Shown in pieces: positions 1-8,645 of a DNA stretch of 64,000 nt (its first letter is position 1; every line of letters starts with the position of its first letter). The stretch comes from Lachnospiraceae bacterium. Its GTDB lineage: Bacteria; Bacillota; Clostridia; Lachnospirales; Lachnospiraceae. The notes under the pieces are model-generated. The model searched no databases. It saw only the letters and a program-made list of their open reading frames with translations, and was not told where the DNA came from. The DNA is taken from assembly GCA_016285575.1 (NCBI GenBank), contig JAEEQX010000002.1:1-64000 (forward strand), written 5' to 3'. A program made the position numbers and the translations under genes.

Positions 1-327
1 GTTACAGTAGAGGAAGGTGCAGGAACAGCAGCACCCGTTGCAGCAGCACCCAAGGCTGCTCCCAAGGCAGCACCGGCACCCGCACCCAAGGCAGCCGCTT
101 CGGCAGGAGCAGGTTCAGTAAAGATCGAAGCAGGTGCCGCAGGTAAGGTATTTAAGATAGAAGCATCTGTAGGACAGGCAGTTAAGGCCGGTGAGGCGGT
201 TGTTATCATCGAAGCGATGAAGATGGAAATACCCGTTGTTGCTCCAAAGGATGGTACTATCGCAAGCATCGACTGCTCGGTAGGAGATGCGTGTGCAGCA
301 GGTCAGCTTCTTGCAACACTTAACTAA
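1..327 (+). CDS. Biotin carrier protein of a Na+ decarboxylase, 5' end missing
   Basis: The frame is open from the first base and ends at TAA 325-327, so only the last 108 residues are visible. They begin with an Ala/Pro/Lys-rich flexible linker (about residues 8-40), followed by a compact biotinyl/lipoyl domain. The biotin attachment motif EAMKMEIPV is intact at about residues 71-79, and the Lys between the two Met residues is the expected biotinylation site. The downstream beta and alpha decarboxylase subunits, with an alpha subunit that lacks its own biotin domain, indicate that this protein carries carboxybiotin from alpha to the membrane beta subunit. It could equally be named the gamma chain of a methylmalonyl-CoA decarboxylase, because the carrier alone does not distinguish substrates. 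Confidence 0.9.
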   Translation, partial: VTVEEGAGTAAPVAAAPKAAPKAAPAPAPKAAASAGAGSVKIEAGAAGKVFKIEASVGQAVKAGEAVVIIEAMKMEIPVVAPKDGTIASIDCSVGDACAAGQLLATLN

Positions 328-353
328 GGACGAGGCAGTGTGGAGGAATTAAA

Positions 354-1505
354 ATGTCATATGTAGCAAATACATTCGGGAATCTGTTACAGCAGACGGC
401 ATTTTTCGGTCTTTCCTGGGGAAACTATCTGATGATAGCCGTTGCTTGTACATTCCTTTATCTGGCAATAGCCAAAGGCTTCGAGCCGTTGCTTCTGACG
501 CCCATTGCATTCGGTATGCTCCTTGTTAACATCTATCCGGATATAATGCTCAAGATCGAAGAAGCGGCAAATGGAACCGGCGGTCTGTTGTATTACTTTT
601 ATAAACTTGATGAGTGGGCAATCCTGCCGTCGCTCATATTCATGGGTGTCGGCGCGATGACTGACTTCGGACCGCTCATTGCCAACCCGAAGAGTTTCCT
701 GCTCGGTGCAGCAGCTCAGTTCGGTATTTTCGCAGCTTATTTCGGAGCCATCGCTTTAGGCTTCAACGATAAAGCTGCCGCAGCAATTTCCATCATCGGC
801 GGTGCTGACGGTCCTACTTCCATTTTCCTTGCAGGAAAACTCGGACAGACAAACTTACTCGGACCGATCGCGGTTGCGGCATATTCGTATATGTCACTTG
901 TCCCGATCATTCAGCCCCCCATCATGAAGGCTCTTACTTCCGAAAAGGAAAGAAAGATCAGAATGGCACAGTTAAGACCCGTGTCCAAACTTGAGAAGAT
1001 CCTTTTCCCCATTATCGTTACGATCGTGGTATGTATGATCCTTCCCACCACAGCTCCCCTTGTAGGTATGCTCATGCTTGGTAACCTCTTCGGTGAGTCA
1101 GGTGTTGTAAGACAGCTCAAAGAAACCGCATCAAATGCGCTTATGTATATCGTAGTTATCCTTCTTGGTACTTCGGTAGGTGCTACCACAAGTGCAGAAG
1201 CATTCTTAAACGTTTCAACGCTTAAGATTGTTGCACTCGGTCTGATCGCATTTGCATTCGGTACAGCAGCAGGTACGTTGTTTGGTAAGCTTATGTGCTT
1301 CCTTACTCACGGCAAGGTTAATCCCCTTATCGGTTCTGCAGGCGTTTCTGCGGTTCCCATGGCCGCAAGAGTTTCTCAGAAGGTTGGTGCCGAAGCAGAT
1401 CCTCAGAACTTCCTTCTTATGCATGCAATGGGACCTAACGTAGCCGGAGTTATCGGTACCGCTGTTGCGGCTGGTACATTCATGGCTATCTTCGGAGTAT
1501 TCTGA
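354..1505 (+). CDS. oadB: Oxaloacetate decarboxylase-type beta subunit (Na+ pump)
   Basis: This 383-residue polytopic membrane protein belongs to the OadB/MmdB/GcdB family. It decarboxylates carboxybiotin and couples this to Na+ export. The strongly conserved [15 protein letters not shown] segment lies at about residues 149-163 and contains the family's functional Asp. Hydrophobic helices run along the whole length, and the C-terminal [15 protein letters not shown] stretch is also typical. The length is usual for the family. The start at ATG 354 follows a GGAGG site about seven bases upstream. It lies 26 bases after the biotin carrier gene, so the two are certainly co-transcribed. The substrate of the holoenzyme (oxaloacetate, methylmalonyl-CoA or glutaconyl-CoA) is decided by the alpha subunit. 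Confidence 0.93.
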   Translation: MSYVANTFGNLLQQTAFFGLSWGNYLMIAVACTFLYLAIAKGFEPLLLTPIAFGMLLVNIYPDIMLKIEEAANGTGGLLYYFYKLDEWAILPSLIFMGVGAMTDFGPLIANPKSFLLGAAAQFGIFAAYFGAIALGFNDKAAAAISIIGGADGPTSIFLAGKLGQTNLLGPIAVAAYSYMSLVPIIQPPIMKALTSEKERKIRMAQLRPVSKLEKILFPIIVTIVVCMILPTTAPLVGMLMLGNLFGESGVVRQLKETASNALMYIVVILLGTSVGATTSAEAFLNVSTLKIVALGLIAFAFGTAAGTLFGKLMCFLTHGKVNPLIGSAGVSAVPMAARVSQKVGAEADPQNFLLMHAMGPNVAGVIGTAVAAGTFMAIFGVF

Positions 1506-1528
1506 GCGATAAAGGCCTGAGAATTCGA

Positions 1529-1663
1529 GACGAATATCATGCTTGCATGAATATTCGTCGCAGGATTTGAAGGACTAACGGACATGAGGAAGCAGCAACG
1601 CAGTTGCGAATTCCGAATGGTCGTAGGATTTCGAGAGTATCGCAGATACGGAGAAATCCGTAT
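1529..1663 (+). other. Multi-hairpin spacer between oadB and the alpha subunit gene
   Basis: The spacer between the beta and alpha genes is unusually rich in inverted repeats. A 14-bp stem with one bulged A occupies 1529-1542 and 1545-1559 (GACGAATATCATGC, loop TT). A short GCAAC/GTTGC stem with loop GCA lies near 1597-1609. GTATC/GATAC with loop GCA lies at about 1637-1649. ATACGGA-GAAA-TCCGTAT at 1646-1663 is a perfect 7-bp stem with a GNRA tetraloop. None is followed by a T tract, so these do not look like simple intrinsic terminators. They may control RNA processing or alpha-subunit yield, or be a dispersed intergenic repeat element. Confidence 0.6.
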
Positions 1664-1704
1664 TATCGCGTTAAATATTTGATAAAAAAATGGAGGAAAA
1701 TACA

Positions 1705-3132
1705 ATGGCAGAGAAAAAGCCTATTAAAATAACTGAAACCGTCCTTCGTGACGCTCATCAGTCTTTGATTGCTACAAGAATGCCGACCGAACTTATGCTT
1801 CCTATCATCGATAAGATGGATAAAGTCGGATATCATTCAGTAGAGTGCTGGGGCGGTGCTACATTTGATGCATCACTTCGTTTCCTTAAGGAAGATCCTT
1901 GGGAGAGACTTCGTAAGTTAAGAGAAGGATTCAAGAATACTAAGTTACAGATGCTTTTCAGAGGACAGAACATCTTAGGTTACCGTCCTTACGCAGACGA
2001 TGTTGTATATGCATTCGTTGAGAAGTCAATCGCTAACGGTATTGATATCATCAGAATCTTCGACTGCTTGAACGACCTTAGAAACCTTCAGGCAGCTGTA
2101 GATGCTACTAACAAGATTAAGACTCAGGAAGGAAGAGGACATGCTCAGATAGCTCTTTCTTATACACTTGGTGATGCTTATACACTTGATTACTGGGCTA
2201 AGATCGCTAAGCAGATCGAGGAAATGGGAGCAGATTCAATCTGTATCAAGGATATGGCTGGTCTTTTACTTCCTTACCAGGCTACAGAACTTATCAAGGC
2301 TATGAAGTCAGAAACTAAGCTTCCTATTCAGCTTCATACACACTACACATCAGGTGTTGCTTCAATGACATACCTTAAGGCAGTTGAAGCAGGTGTTGAT
2401 GTTATCGACTGTGCTATTTCACCTTTTGCTATGGGTACATCACAGCCCGCAACAGAAGTTATGGTTGAGACATTCAAGGGTACAGAGTACGATACAGGAT
2501 TTGATCAGGATCTTCTTGCAGAAATCGCTGATTACTTCCGTCCTTACAGAGAAGAGTGCTTAGCAAGCGGTCTTATGAGTACTAAGTCACTTGGTGTTAA
2601 CATCAAGACACTTCTTTACCAGGTTCCCGGCGGTATGCTTTCAAACATGATTTCTCAGTTAAAGGAGCAGAACGCAGAAGACAAGTACGAAGAAGTGCTT
2701 AAGGAAATCCCCAGAGTTCGTAAAGATCTCGGTGAGCCCCCTCTTGTTACACCTTCTTCACAGATCGTTGGTACACAGGCTGTATTCAACGTACTTATGG
2801 GCGAGAGATACAAGGTTGCTACTGACCAGACTAAGGACCTCCTTCGTGGTAAGTATGGCCAGACAATTAAGCCTATGAACCAGGAAGTTATCGATAAGGT
2901 TATTCCCGGTGAGAAGAGATATACAGAGCGTTCAGCTGATGCCGCAGGCTTAACCAACGAGATGGATAAGCTTGAGAGCGAGATGAAAGAATGGAAGCAG
3001 CAGGATGAGGACGTATTATCATACGCATTATTCCCTCAGGTTGCTGTAGACTTCTTCAAGTACAGAAAGGCTCAGCAGGAGAAAGTTGACTTAACAGCAG
3101 CTGATTCCAAGAACGGAGCATATCCTGTATAA
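1705..3132 (+). CDS. oadA: Carboxyltransferase alpha subunit (oxaloacetate decarboxylase / pyruvate carboxylase subunit B type)
   Basis: This 475-residue TIM-barrel carboxyltransferase moves CO2 between oxaloacetate and biotin. The N-terminal ETVLRDAHQSLIATRM is the family signature (metal-binding Asp). It is followed by SVECWGGATFDASLRFL, RIFDCLNDLRN, CIKDMAGLL and the metal-binding LHTHYTSG. The C terminus stops after the conserved PYC_OADA region with no biotin domain, which matches the separate carrier gene at the window start. The ATG at 1705 is chosen because GGAGG at 1692-1696 is its ribosome site. An in-frame ATG at 1690 overlaps that site and has none of its own. A strong terminator follows. 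The enzyme could work in the Na+ pump encoded with it or, less likely here, as a pyruvate carboxylase B subunit. Confidence 0.93.
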   Translation: MAEKKPIKITETVLRDAHQSLIATRMPTELMLPIIDKMDKVGYHSVECWGGATFDASLRFLKEDPWERLRKLREGFKNTKLQMLFRGQNILGYRPYADDVVYAFVEKSIANGIDIIRIFDCLNDLRNLQAAVDATNKIKTQEGRGHAQIALSYTLGDAYTLDYWAKIAKQIEEMGADSICIKDMAGLLLPYQATELIKAMKSETKLPIQLHTHYTSGVASMTYLKAVEAGVDVIDCAISPFAMGTSQPATEVMVETFKGTEYDTGFDQDLLAEIADYFRPYREECLASGLMSTKSLGVNIKTLLYQVPGGMLSNMISQLKEQNAEDKYEEVLKEIPRVRKDLGEPPLVTPSSQIVGTQAVFNVLMGERYKVATDQTKDLLRGKYGQTIKPMNQEVIDKVIPGEKRYTERSADAAGLTNEMDKLESEMKEWKQQDEDVLSYALFPQVAVDFFKYRKAQQEKVDLTAADSKNGAYPV

Positions 3133-3166
3133 TCTATAAAGAAAAATCCTATATATTAAATATTCA

Positions 3167-3201
3167 GATGTCAGGTACATGATGTGCCTGACATCTTTTT
3201 T
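3167..3201 (+). terminator. Intrinsic terminator after the decarboxylase operon
   Basis: A 9-bp GC-containing stem, GATGTCAGG (3167-3175) and CCTGACATC (3187-3195), is followed by TTTTTT. It closes the decarboxylase operon. Confidence 0.9.
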
Positions 3202-3242
3202 GTTGAAAATGCTCTTAGACTATGAGATAAAAATAACAATTA

Positions 3243-3271
3243 TTTACATTTTTCCGTATGTTATATATATT
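3243..3271 (+). promoter_or_regulatory. Probable sigma-A promoter for the BaiN-family gene
   Basis: TTTACA at 3243-3248 and TATATT at 3266-3271 are separated by 17 bases, downstream of the preceding terminator and about 120 bases before the next start codon. The rest of 3202-3394 is AT-rich, with no ORF and no obvious structured RNA. Confidence 0.55.
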
Positions 3272-3394
3272 TATCTAGAGTGGGTTATTGGAGAAAATAT
3301 AGAAAATAAATAATCATACTGAATTAATGGATTAAGGTATTTTACAGATTAGATTTTAAAGAAAATATTACAAGTATTTGATTCAAGAACATAT

Positions 3395-4690
3395 ATGAAG
3401 ACAATAGTAATTGGCGGTGGCCCGGCAGGAATAATGGCTGCCATAGCATCCGCTTATAATGGTGACAATGTAATACTTTTTGAAAAGAATGAGAAGCTTG
3501 GTAAGAAACTTTTTATTACGGGTAAGGGACGTTGCAATGTAACCAATGGTTGTACTCGTGATGAGTTTTTTGAGAATATTGTAAGTAATCCCAAGTTTTT
3601 ATACAGTGCATTTTCTTCGTTTGATAATAATGATGTTATGAAGCTTATAGAGGATAATGGTACGCCTCTTAAAACTGAGCGTGGCAACAGAGTATTCCCT
3701 GTAAGCGATCATTCTTCAGATATCATAAAAGCTCTTACTAAAGCATTAAAAGATGCTGGTGTGGAAGTAAGGCTTAATGAAAGTATTAAGAATCTTTTGA
3801 TTGAAGATATTAAAGAGAAAGCAGAAGATTCAAATGATACATCTGAAAAGAATTCGGGAAAAGATAAATACAAACGACAGGTAAAAGGTATAGTTACTGA
3901 CAGCGGTAAAAAAGAATTCGCTGACAGGGTCATAATATGTACAGGCGGTATATCATATAAGAGCACAGGTTCTACCGGAGATGGCCTTCATTGGGCAGGA
4001 GAGTCAGGCCATAGAATAGAGTCTCTTAAACCTGCATTAGTACCGCTCGAGACTAAAGAAAAATGGGTATATAACCTTCAGGGTTTAACACTTAAGAATG
4101 TTAAGCTTTCTTTGATTATTAATGAGAAGACTGTGTACAAAGAAATGGGAGAGATGCTCTTTACTCATTTCGGCATAAGCGGACCTCTTGTTTTAACTGC
4201 AAGTTCTATACTTGCATCATACGACAGTTCCTCTAAGAAGATGGTTCATATAGACTTAAAGCCTGCATTATCAGATGAGGAATTTGATCAGAGACTAATC
4301 AGAGAATTAAAAGAAGGCAATAAAAAAGAGATTAAGAATATAATCGGAAACATATATCCGGTAAAACTTGGATTAGAATTATGTAAACTAATAGACCTCG
4401 ATATTTATAAGAAATGCAATGAAATCAATAAAGAGGAAAGAAATAAGTTAGTTAACATAACTAAGAGATTACCTATCAGTATATCCGGAACAAGGGATTA
4501 TAATGAAGCCATCATCACTCATGGCGGAGTATCAGTAAAAGATATTAATCCCAAGTCAATGGAGAGTAAGATAGTGAAGGATCTGTATTTTGCGGGAGAA
4601 GTAATCGATGTTGATGCATTTACCGGCGGATTCAATCTGCAGATTGCCTTCAGTACGGGCTATTTGGCAGGCTCTTCAAATAGATATTAA
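3395..4690 (+). CDS. BaiN/RdsA-family NAD(P)/FAD-dependent oxidoreductase
   Basis: This 431-residue flavoprotein is of the HI0933/BaiN type. The N terminus has the dinucleotide-binding GGGPAGIMAA (residues 7-16), an acidic strand end (LFEKN), and the family signature KLFITGKGRCNVTN at about 39-52. The C terminus has the FAD-contacting DLYFAGEVIDVDAFTGGFN at about 397-415. Members are described as flavin-dependent reductases or oxidases of uncertain physiological substrate. BaiN itself acts on bile-acid intermediates, but that specificity cannot be inferred here. An Asp/Lys-rich insertion at about residues 140-160 looks like a loop. No clear ribosome site precedes ATG 3395, so translation may be modest. 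Confidence 0.85.
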   Translation: MKTIVIGGGPAGIMAAIASAYNGDNVILFEKNEKLGKKLFITGKGRCNVTNGCTRDEFFENIVSNPKFLYSAFSSFDNNDVMKLIEDNGTPLKTERGNRVFPVSDHSSDIIKALTKALKDAGVEVRLNESIKNLLIEDIKEKAEDSNDTSEKNSGKDKYKRQVKGIVTDSGKKEFADRVIICTGGISYKSTGSTGDGLHWAGESGHRIESLKPALVPLETKEKWVYNLQGLTLKNVKLSLIINEKTVYKEMGEMLFTHFGISGPLVLTASSILASYDSSSKKMVHIDLKPALSDEEFDQRLIRELKEGNKKEIKNIIGNIYPVKLGLELCKLIDLDIYKKCNEINKEERNKLVNITKRLPISISGTRDYNEAIITHGGVSVKDINPKSMESKIVKDLYFAGEVIDVDAFTGGFNLQIAFSTGYLAGSSNRY

Positions 4691-4693
4691 AAC

Positions 4694-4722
4694 TTTATTT
4701 TATTTGTTATTTTTTGTATAAT
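4694..4722 (+). promoter_or_regulatory. Possible promoter for cmk
   Basis: A consensus -10 hexamer TATAAT lies at 4717-4722. The best -35 (TTTATT, 4694-4699, 17-base spacing) is weak. It lies in the gap after the BaiN-family gene, about 65 bases before the cmk start. Confidence 0.45.
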
Positions 4723-4788
4723 ATATCTTGTTTTTCAGAAATAAAAAGTGAATTTATGGACTTAATTATAATTTTGTGGAGGAATGAC

Positions 4789-5454
4789 ATGGGATTCAAT
4801 GTTGCAATCGACGGACCTGCAGGTGCGGGTAAATCTACAATAGCCAAGCTTGTTGCTAAGGAAAAAGGATTCATCTATGTTGATACCGGAGCAATGTACA
4901 GAGCAATTGCTTTATACCTTATTCGAAAAGGCGTGGGCATCGATGATAATGCAGGCTTTGAAAAATATTGTAGCGAAGCTAATGTATCGATTGAATATGA
5001 TAATGGAACTCAGATAGTTCTTCTTAATGGCGAGAATGTTAATGGTCTCATCAGAACACAGGAAGTCGGCAATATGGCTTCAGCAAGTTCTACCAATGGA
5101 AAAGTTCGTGCTCAGCTTCTTGAACTTCAGAGAAAACTTGCTCGTGAAAATGATGTAGTAATGGATGGCCGTGATATAGGTACCAATATCTTACCCAATG
5201 CTGAATGCAAGATTTATCTTACAGCATCTAGCAGAGTAAGAGCAGAGAGAAGATATCTTGAACTCAAGGAAAAAGGTACTGATTGTGATCTTGATACTAT
5301 CGAGAAAGAGATTATCGAACGTGATGAGAGAGATATGAATCGTGAGATAGCGCCTCTTAAGCAGGCTGAGGATGCAGTATTCCTTGATACATCCGATATG
5401 AGTATCGAAGAAGTTAAAGACAAGATTATATCTATCATCGATAGTTCTAAATAA
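4789..5454 (+). CDS. cmk: Cytidylate kinase
   Basis: This cytosolic enzyme of 221 residues phosphorylates CMP/dCMP with ATP. The P-loop GPAGAGKSTIAK lies at residues 8-19. Also visible are the family motifs YVDTGAMYRAIA (30-41), MDGRDIGTNILPNAECKIYLTAS (about 125-147, substrate and lid region) and ERDERDMNRE in the lid. The start at ATG 4789 is fixed by GGAGG a few bases upstream. An in-frame upstream ATG would add an unrelated hydrophobic stretch without a ribosome site. ispH and rpsA follow, and cmk-ispH-rpsA neighbourhoods are common in Clostridia. Confidence 0.95.
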   Translation: MGFNVAIDGPAGAGKSTIAKLVAKEKGFIYVDTGAMYRAIALYLIRKGVGIDDNAGFEKYCSEANVSIEYDNGTQIVLLNGENVNGLIRTQEVGNMASASSTNGKVRAQLLELQRKLARENDVVMDGRDIGTNILPNAECKIYLTASSRVRAERRYLELKEKGTDCDLDTIEKEIIERDERDMNREIAPLKQAEDAVFLDTSDMSIEEVKDKIISIIDSSK

Positions 5455-5636
5455 ACTGAAACAATTAATATACATTTTTAAAATATAACTAAAACAAAAC
5501 AATTAATTAGAATAGTTTCAAAAGTATATTTATACTTTTATAAACTTATATAAAAACTATTATTTCTATCCATGAGGAACCATAAATACATTCGTTTTTG
5601 TTCGTATATGTTTTAGTGGATAGAATAGGTAACGCA
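5455..5636. other. AT-rich gap between cmk and ispH with a perfect palindrome
   Basis: This 182-base gap holds no ORF. Its only notable structure is the inverted repeat AAAAGTATA (5520-5528), TT, TATACTTTT (5531-5539). The stem is AT-only and ends in T residues, so it may act as a weak bidirectional terminator for cmk, or as an operator. Confidence 0.4.
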
Positions 5637-6491
5637 ATGGAAGTTAGATTGGCAGAATCAGCAGGCTTTTGTTTTGGAGTAAAAAGAGCTGTAGATGCTG
5701 TATATGAACAAATCAATAAAGGCGGAATAATATATACATTCGGACCTATTATTCACAACAAGGAAGTTGTTGGAGATTTTGAGAATAAAGGTGTAAAAAC
5801 AGTTAACTCATTAGAAGAACTCGACAATCTTTCCAAAGGAACCGTAATCATCCGTTCGCATGGGGTTTCAAAAGCCATATATGACGGTATCGAGAGCCGC
5901 GGTTTTGATATTATAGATACTACTTGTCCTTTTGTAAAAAGAATACATAATATCGTGCAAAAAGCCTCTGAAGAAGGCAAGCAGATTGTGATTATAGGTA
6001 ACGGCGGACACCCTGAAGTAGAGGGTATTAAAGGTTGGTCAACTACCGATGCAATAACCGTATCGGATATTGATGAGATTAAGGCTTTAAAAGATAAGAT
6101 AAAGCAAGATGTCTGCGTAGTTTCGCAGACTACTTTTAATGTCAATAAATTTAAAGATTTTGTTGAAGTTTTGAAAGAAATTTGTTATGATTACAATGTT
6201 AGTGTTGTGAATACTATTTGCAATGCTACGAATGAGCGTCAAAATGAGGCTGAAAAACTTGCAGCTGAAGCTGATGCTATGATTGTGATAGGGGATTCAC
6301 AAAGCTCTAATTCTCGTAAACTTTACGAGATATGCAAGTCCTATTGCGACAAAACTTATTTTATTCAGACACTCAAGGAGTTGCATTTGGATTTACCTGC
6401 TAATGCTAACCTGGTGGGAATTACAGCAGGGGCATCGACCCCAAAAAACATTATTGAGGAGGTTCAAAGTTATGTCAGAACTTACTTTTGA
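5637..6491 (+). CDS. ispH: 4-hydroxy-3-methylbut-2-enyl diphosphate reductase
   Basis: IspH (LytB) is the [4Fe-4S] enzyme that makes IPP and DMAPP in the last step of the non-mevalonate pathway. Here it has 284 residues. The three cluster-binding cysteines sit in the expected contexts: AGFCFGVKRAV near residue 12, IIDTTCPFVKRIH near 96, and VNTICNATNERQ near 197. The substrate-binding SHG and EGIKGW motifs are also present. ATG 5637 begins the conserved MEVRLAES; an upstream TTG in the same frame adds unrelated residues. The gene overlaps rpsA by 20 bases, suggesting translational coupling. Its partners dxs and ispA lie at 54783-57556. Confidence 0.95.
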   Translation: MEVRLAESAGFCFGVKRAVDAVYEQINKGGIIYTFGPIIHNKEVVGDFENKGVKTVNSLEELDNLSKGTVIIRSHGVSKAIYDGIESRGFDIIDTTCPFVKRIHNIVQKASEEGKQIVIIGNGGHPEVEGIKGWSTTDAITVSDIDEIKALKDKIKQDVCVVSQTTFNVNKFKDFVEVLKEICYDYNVSVVNTICNATNERQNEAEKLAAEADAMIVIGDSQSSNSRKLYEICKSYCDKTYFIQTLKELHLDLPANANLVGITAGASTPKNIIEEVQSYVRTYF

Positions 6492-7620
6492 ACAAATGCT
6501 TGATGAATCATTCAAAACAATTCGAACAGGAGAGATAGTTAGCGGTGAAGTTATCGATGTTAAACCCGATTATATCATTTTAAATATCGGCTACAAATCC
6601 GATGGTATCCTTACCAAGAACGAATATACGAATGACATGAGCATTGATCTGACAGAAAAAGTAAAGGTTGGAGATAATCTTGATGTCAAGGTGCTCAAGG
6701 TTAACGATGGTGAAGGTCAGGTTTCATTGACTTACAAGAGACTTGTTGCAGACAAGGGCTCTAAGGTACTTGAGGATGCATTTAACAACAAGACAGTTGT
6801 TAAGGGTGTCGTATCACAGACTCCTAACAACAAGGGTGTTATCGTAGTTGTTGATGATGTGAGAGTATTCATTCCCGCAGGTCTTCTTTCAGATTCCTAC
6901 GAGAAAGACTTATCCAAGTTCATGGATAAAGAAATTGAATTCTACATGCAGGAGTATGATCCTAAGCAGAGAAGATATATCGGCAACCGCAAGGAACTTG
7001 TTGTTGCTCAGAAGGAAAAGGCTCTTGAAGAAGTTCTTTCCAAGATTAAAGTTGGCGATGTAGTAGAAGGTACAGTTAAGAACGTTACAGACTTCGGTGC
7101 ATTCATCGATCTCGGTGGTGTTGATGGACTTCTTCACATCAAGGAAATGTCTTGGGGCAGAATTGAGAGTGCTAAGAAGCTTTACAAGGCTGGCGATAAG
7201 ATTAAAGTTCTTATCAAGGAAATCACAGGTACAAGAATTTCTCTTTCAACTAAGTTCGAAGATGAGAATCCTTGGAAAGATCTCGCTGAGAGATTCCCTG
7301 TTGGTTCAGTAGTTACCGGTAAGGTAGCAAGAATGACTGACTTTGGTGCTTTCATTCAGCTTGAGGGCGGTATCGATGCACTTCTTCATGTTTCTCAGAT
7401 TTCTAAGAACCATGTTGAGAAGCCTTCAGATGTTCTTAAGATTGGTGATGAAGTTACAGCTGAGGTTACTGAAGTTAATGAAGAAAACAACAGAATCAGC
7501 CTTTCAGTTCGTGCTATGCTTCAGCCTAAGAAGGACAAGGAAGATGCTGATGACAACAGCGATTACGCATCAGTTGATGTAGAAGCAGTTGCAGCAGCTG
7601 AAGCTTCAGAAGAAGCATAA
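6472..7620 (+). CDS. rpsA: 30S ribosomal protein S1 (four S1 domains)
   Basis: This 382-residue RNA-binding protein has four consecutive S1 (OB-fold) repeats at about residues 18-82, 100-165, 185-255 and 270-340. The last two are best conserved (VTDFGAFIDLGGVDGLLHI and MTDFGAFIQLEGGIDALLHV). A short acidic tail follows. Four domains is the usual Firmicute S1 form, against six in E. coli. It binds mRNA at the ribosome or regulates RNA turnover. ATG 6472 is preceded by GAGGAGG and lies inside the 3' end of ispH. A terminator closes the unit. Confidence 0.94.
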   Translation: MSELTFEQMLDESFKTIRTGEIVSGEVIDVKPDYIILNIGYKSDGILTKNEYTNDMSIDLTEKVKVGDNLDVKVLKVNDGEGQVSLTYKRLVADKGSKVLEDAFNNKTVVKGVVSQTPNNKGVIVVVDDVRVFIPAGLLSDSYEKDLSKFMDKEIEFYMQEYDPKQRRYIGNRKELVVAQKEKALEEVLSKIKVGDVVEGTVKNVTDFGAFIDLGGVDGLLHIKEMSWGRIESAKKLYKAGDKIKVLIKEITGTRISLSTKFEDENPWKDLAERFPVGSVVTGKVARMTDFGAFIQLEGGIDALLHVSQISKNHVEKPSDVLKIGDEVTAEVTEVNEENNRISLSVRAMLQPKKDKEDADDNSDYASVDVEAVAAAEASEEA

Positions 7621-7636
7621 TTAAGTTATAAGATTA

Positions 7637-7672
7637 AGGCACATTGTATTTCTATATAATGTGCCTCTTTTT
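7637..7672 (+). terminator. Terminator after rpsA
   Basis: Stem AGGCACATT (7637-7645) and AATGTGCCT (7658-7666) is followed by CTTTTT. It ends the ispH-rpsA transcript. Confidence 0.9.
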
Positions 7673-7755
7673 ATTCATACATCTATCAATCGGGGTAAAA
7701 GATGTGTGGCGAGTAAGATAATATTTTACTCGAATAATAAATGGGGGTGAATACT

Positions 7756-8538
7756 ATGGATGATTATGATTCTTTCAAAAAAGACGTATTTGCAATAACT
7801 ACGATTGATCTTAATGCTTATAAAGAAAAGCAGATGAAGCGTAGAATCGATACCCTTATTATGAGACATAATATCAAGGGTTATAAAGCTTTCGCAGATG
7901 CTCTTCGTACTGACAAGGCTATACTTGAAGAGTTCGTAAACTATCTTACAATTAACGTATCTGAATTCTATAGAAATCCTGATCAGTGGAAGATATTAAG
8001 AGAGACATGTATTCCTAAGCTTACAGATAGATTTGGTAAGAGAATCAAAATCTGGAGTGCTGCTTGCTCAACAGGTGATGAACCTTATTCACTTACAATG
8101 GTTTTCAGAGAGTATATGCAGCCTACTGATTTTTCTATCTACGCTACAGATATTGATAAGCAGGTATTGGCACAGGCTGATGCAGGTGTATATCCTAAGA
8201 AGTCACTTATTGGACTTCCCAAGGAATTCCAGGATAAGTACTTTACCAAGATTACTGATATGTCTTATAAAGTAGATCCCGGACTTAAGAAGAACATTAG
8301 ATTTGAAAGACATAATCTTTTGAAGGATAAATATCCTACCGGATTAAGCCTTATCGTATGTAGAAATGTTCTTATCTACTTTACTGAGGAAGCTAAAGAC
8401 GAGATATTCAAGAAGTTTTATGATGCACTTGCACCCGGTGGAATTCTTTTCCTTGGTGCTACAGAACAGATGTCCAATTATAAGGAAGTAGGATTTGACA
8501 GACAGTCATCGTTCTTCTTCGAGAAACCTCTTAAATAA
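7756..8538 (+). CDS. cheR: CheR-type protein-glutamate O-methyltransferase
   Basis: This 260-residue cytosolic SAM-dependent enzyme methylates glutamates on chemoreceptors. An N-terminal helical CheR_N domain (about 1-70, with LTINVSEFYRNPDQW) is followed by the catalytic domain. The SAM loop is IWSAACSTGDEPYSLTM at about 100-116. YATDIDKQVLAQA follows at about 131-143, then LIVCRNVLIYF near 199 and PGGILFLGATEQM near 233. ATG 7756 is preferred because GGGGGTG at 7743-7749 serves as its ribosome site and overlaps an alternative in-frame ATG at 7741. No other chemotaxis gene is nearby, so it stands as a single transcription unit. Its receptors must be encoded elsewhere. Confidence 0.92.
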   Translation: MDDYDSFKKDVFAITTIDLNAYKEKQMKRRIDTLIMRHNIKGYKAFADALRTDKAILEEFVNYLTINVSEFYRNPDQWKILRETCIPKLTDRFGKRIKIWSAACSTGDEPYSLTMVFREYMQPTDFSIYATDIDKQVLAQADAGVYPKKSLIGLPKEFQDKYFTKITDMSYKVDPGLKKNIRFERHNLLKDKYPTGLSLIVCRNVLIYFTEEAKDEIFKKFYDALAPGGILFLGATEQMSNYKEVGFDRQSSFFFEKPLK

Positions 8539-8553
8539 GATAATTGAAATATA

Positions 8554-8580
8554 AAAGCCCAGCGTAAAAACTGGGCTTTC
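8554..8580 (+). terminator. Terminator after cheR
   Basis: Stem AAAGCCCAG (8554-8562) and CTGGGCTTT (8571-8579) is followed by CTTATTT. It is positioned for cheR. The A-rich left flank could also let it work in the other direction. Confidence 0.85.
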
Positions 8581-8604
8581 TTATTTCTAAAGTATCAATT
8601 TACA

Positions 8605-8631
8605 TATATAAAGCCCGGGCAACGCCCGGGC
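8605..8631 (-). terminator. Terminator of the RNase H-fold gene (minus strand)
   Basis: Two copies of the self-complementary octamer GCCCGGGC (8613-8620 and 8624-8631) are separated by three bases, forming a very GC-rich stem. Read on the minus strand it is followed by TTTATATA, so it terminates the leftward gene just upstream. Confidence 0.8.
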
Positions 8632-8645
8632 CTATTTTTACTTTT

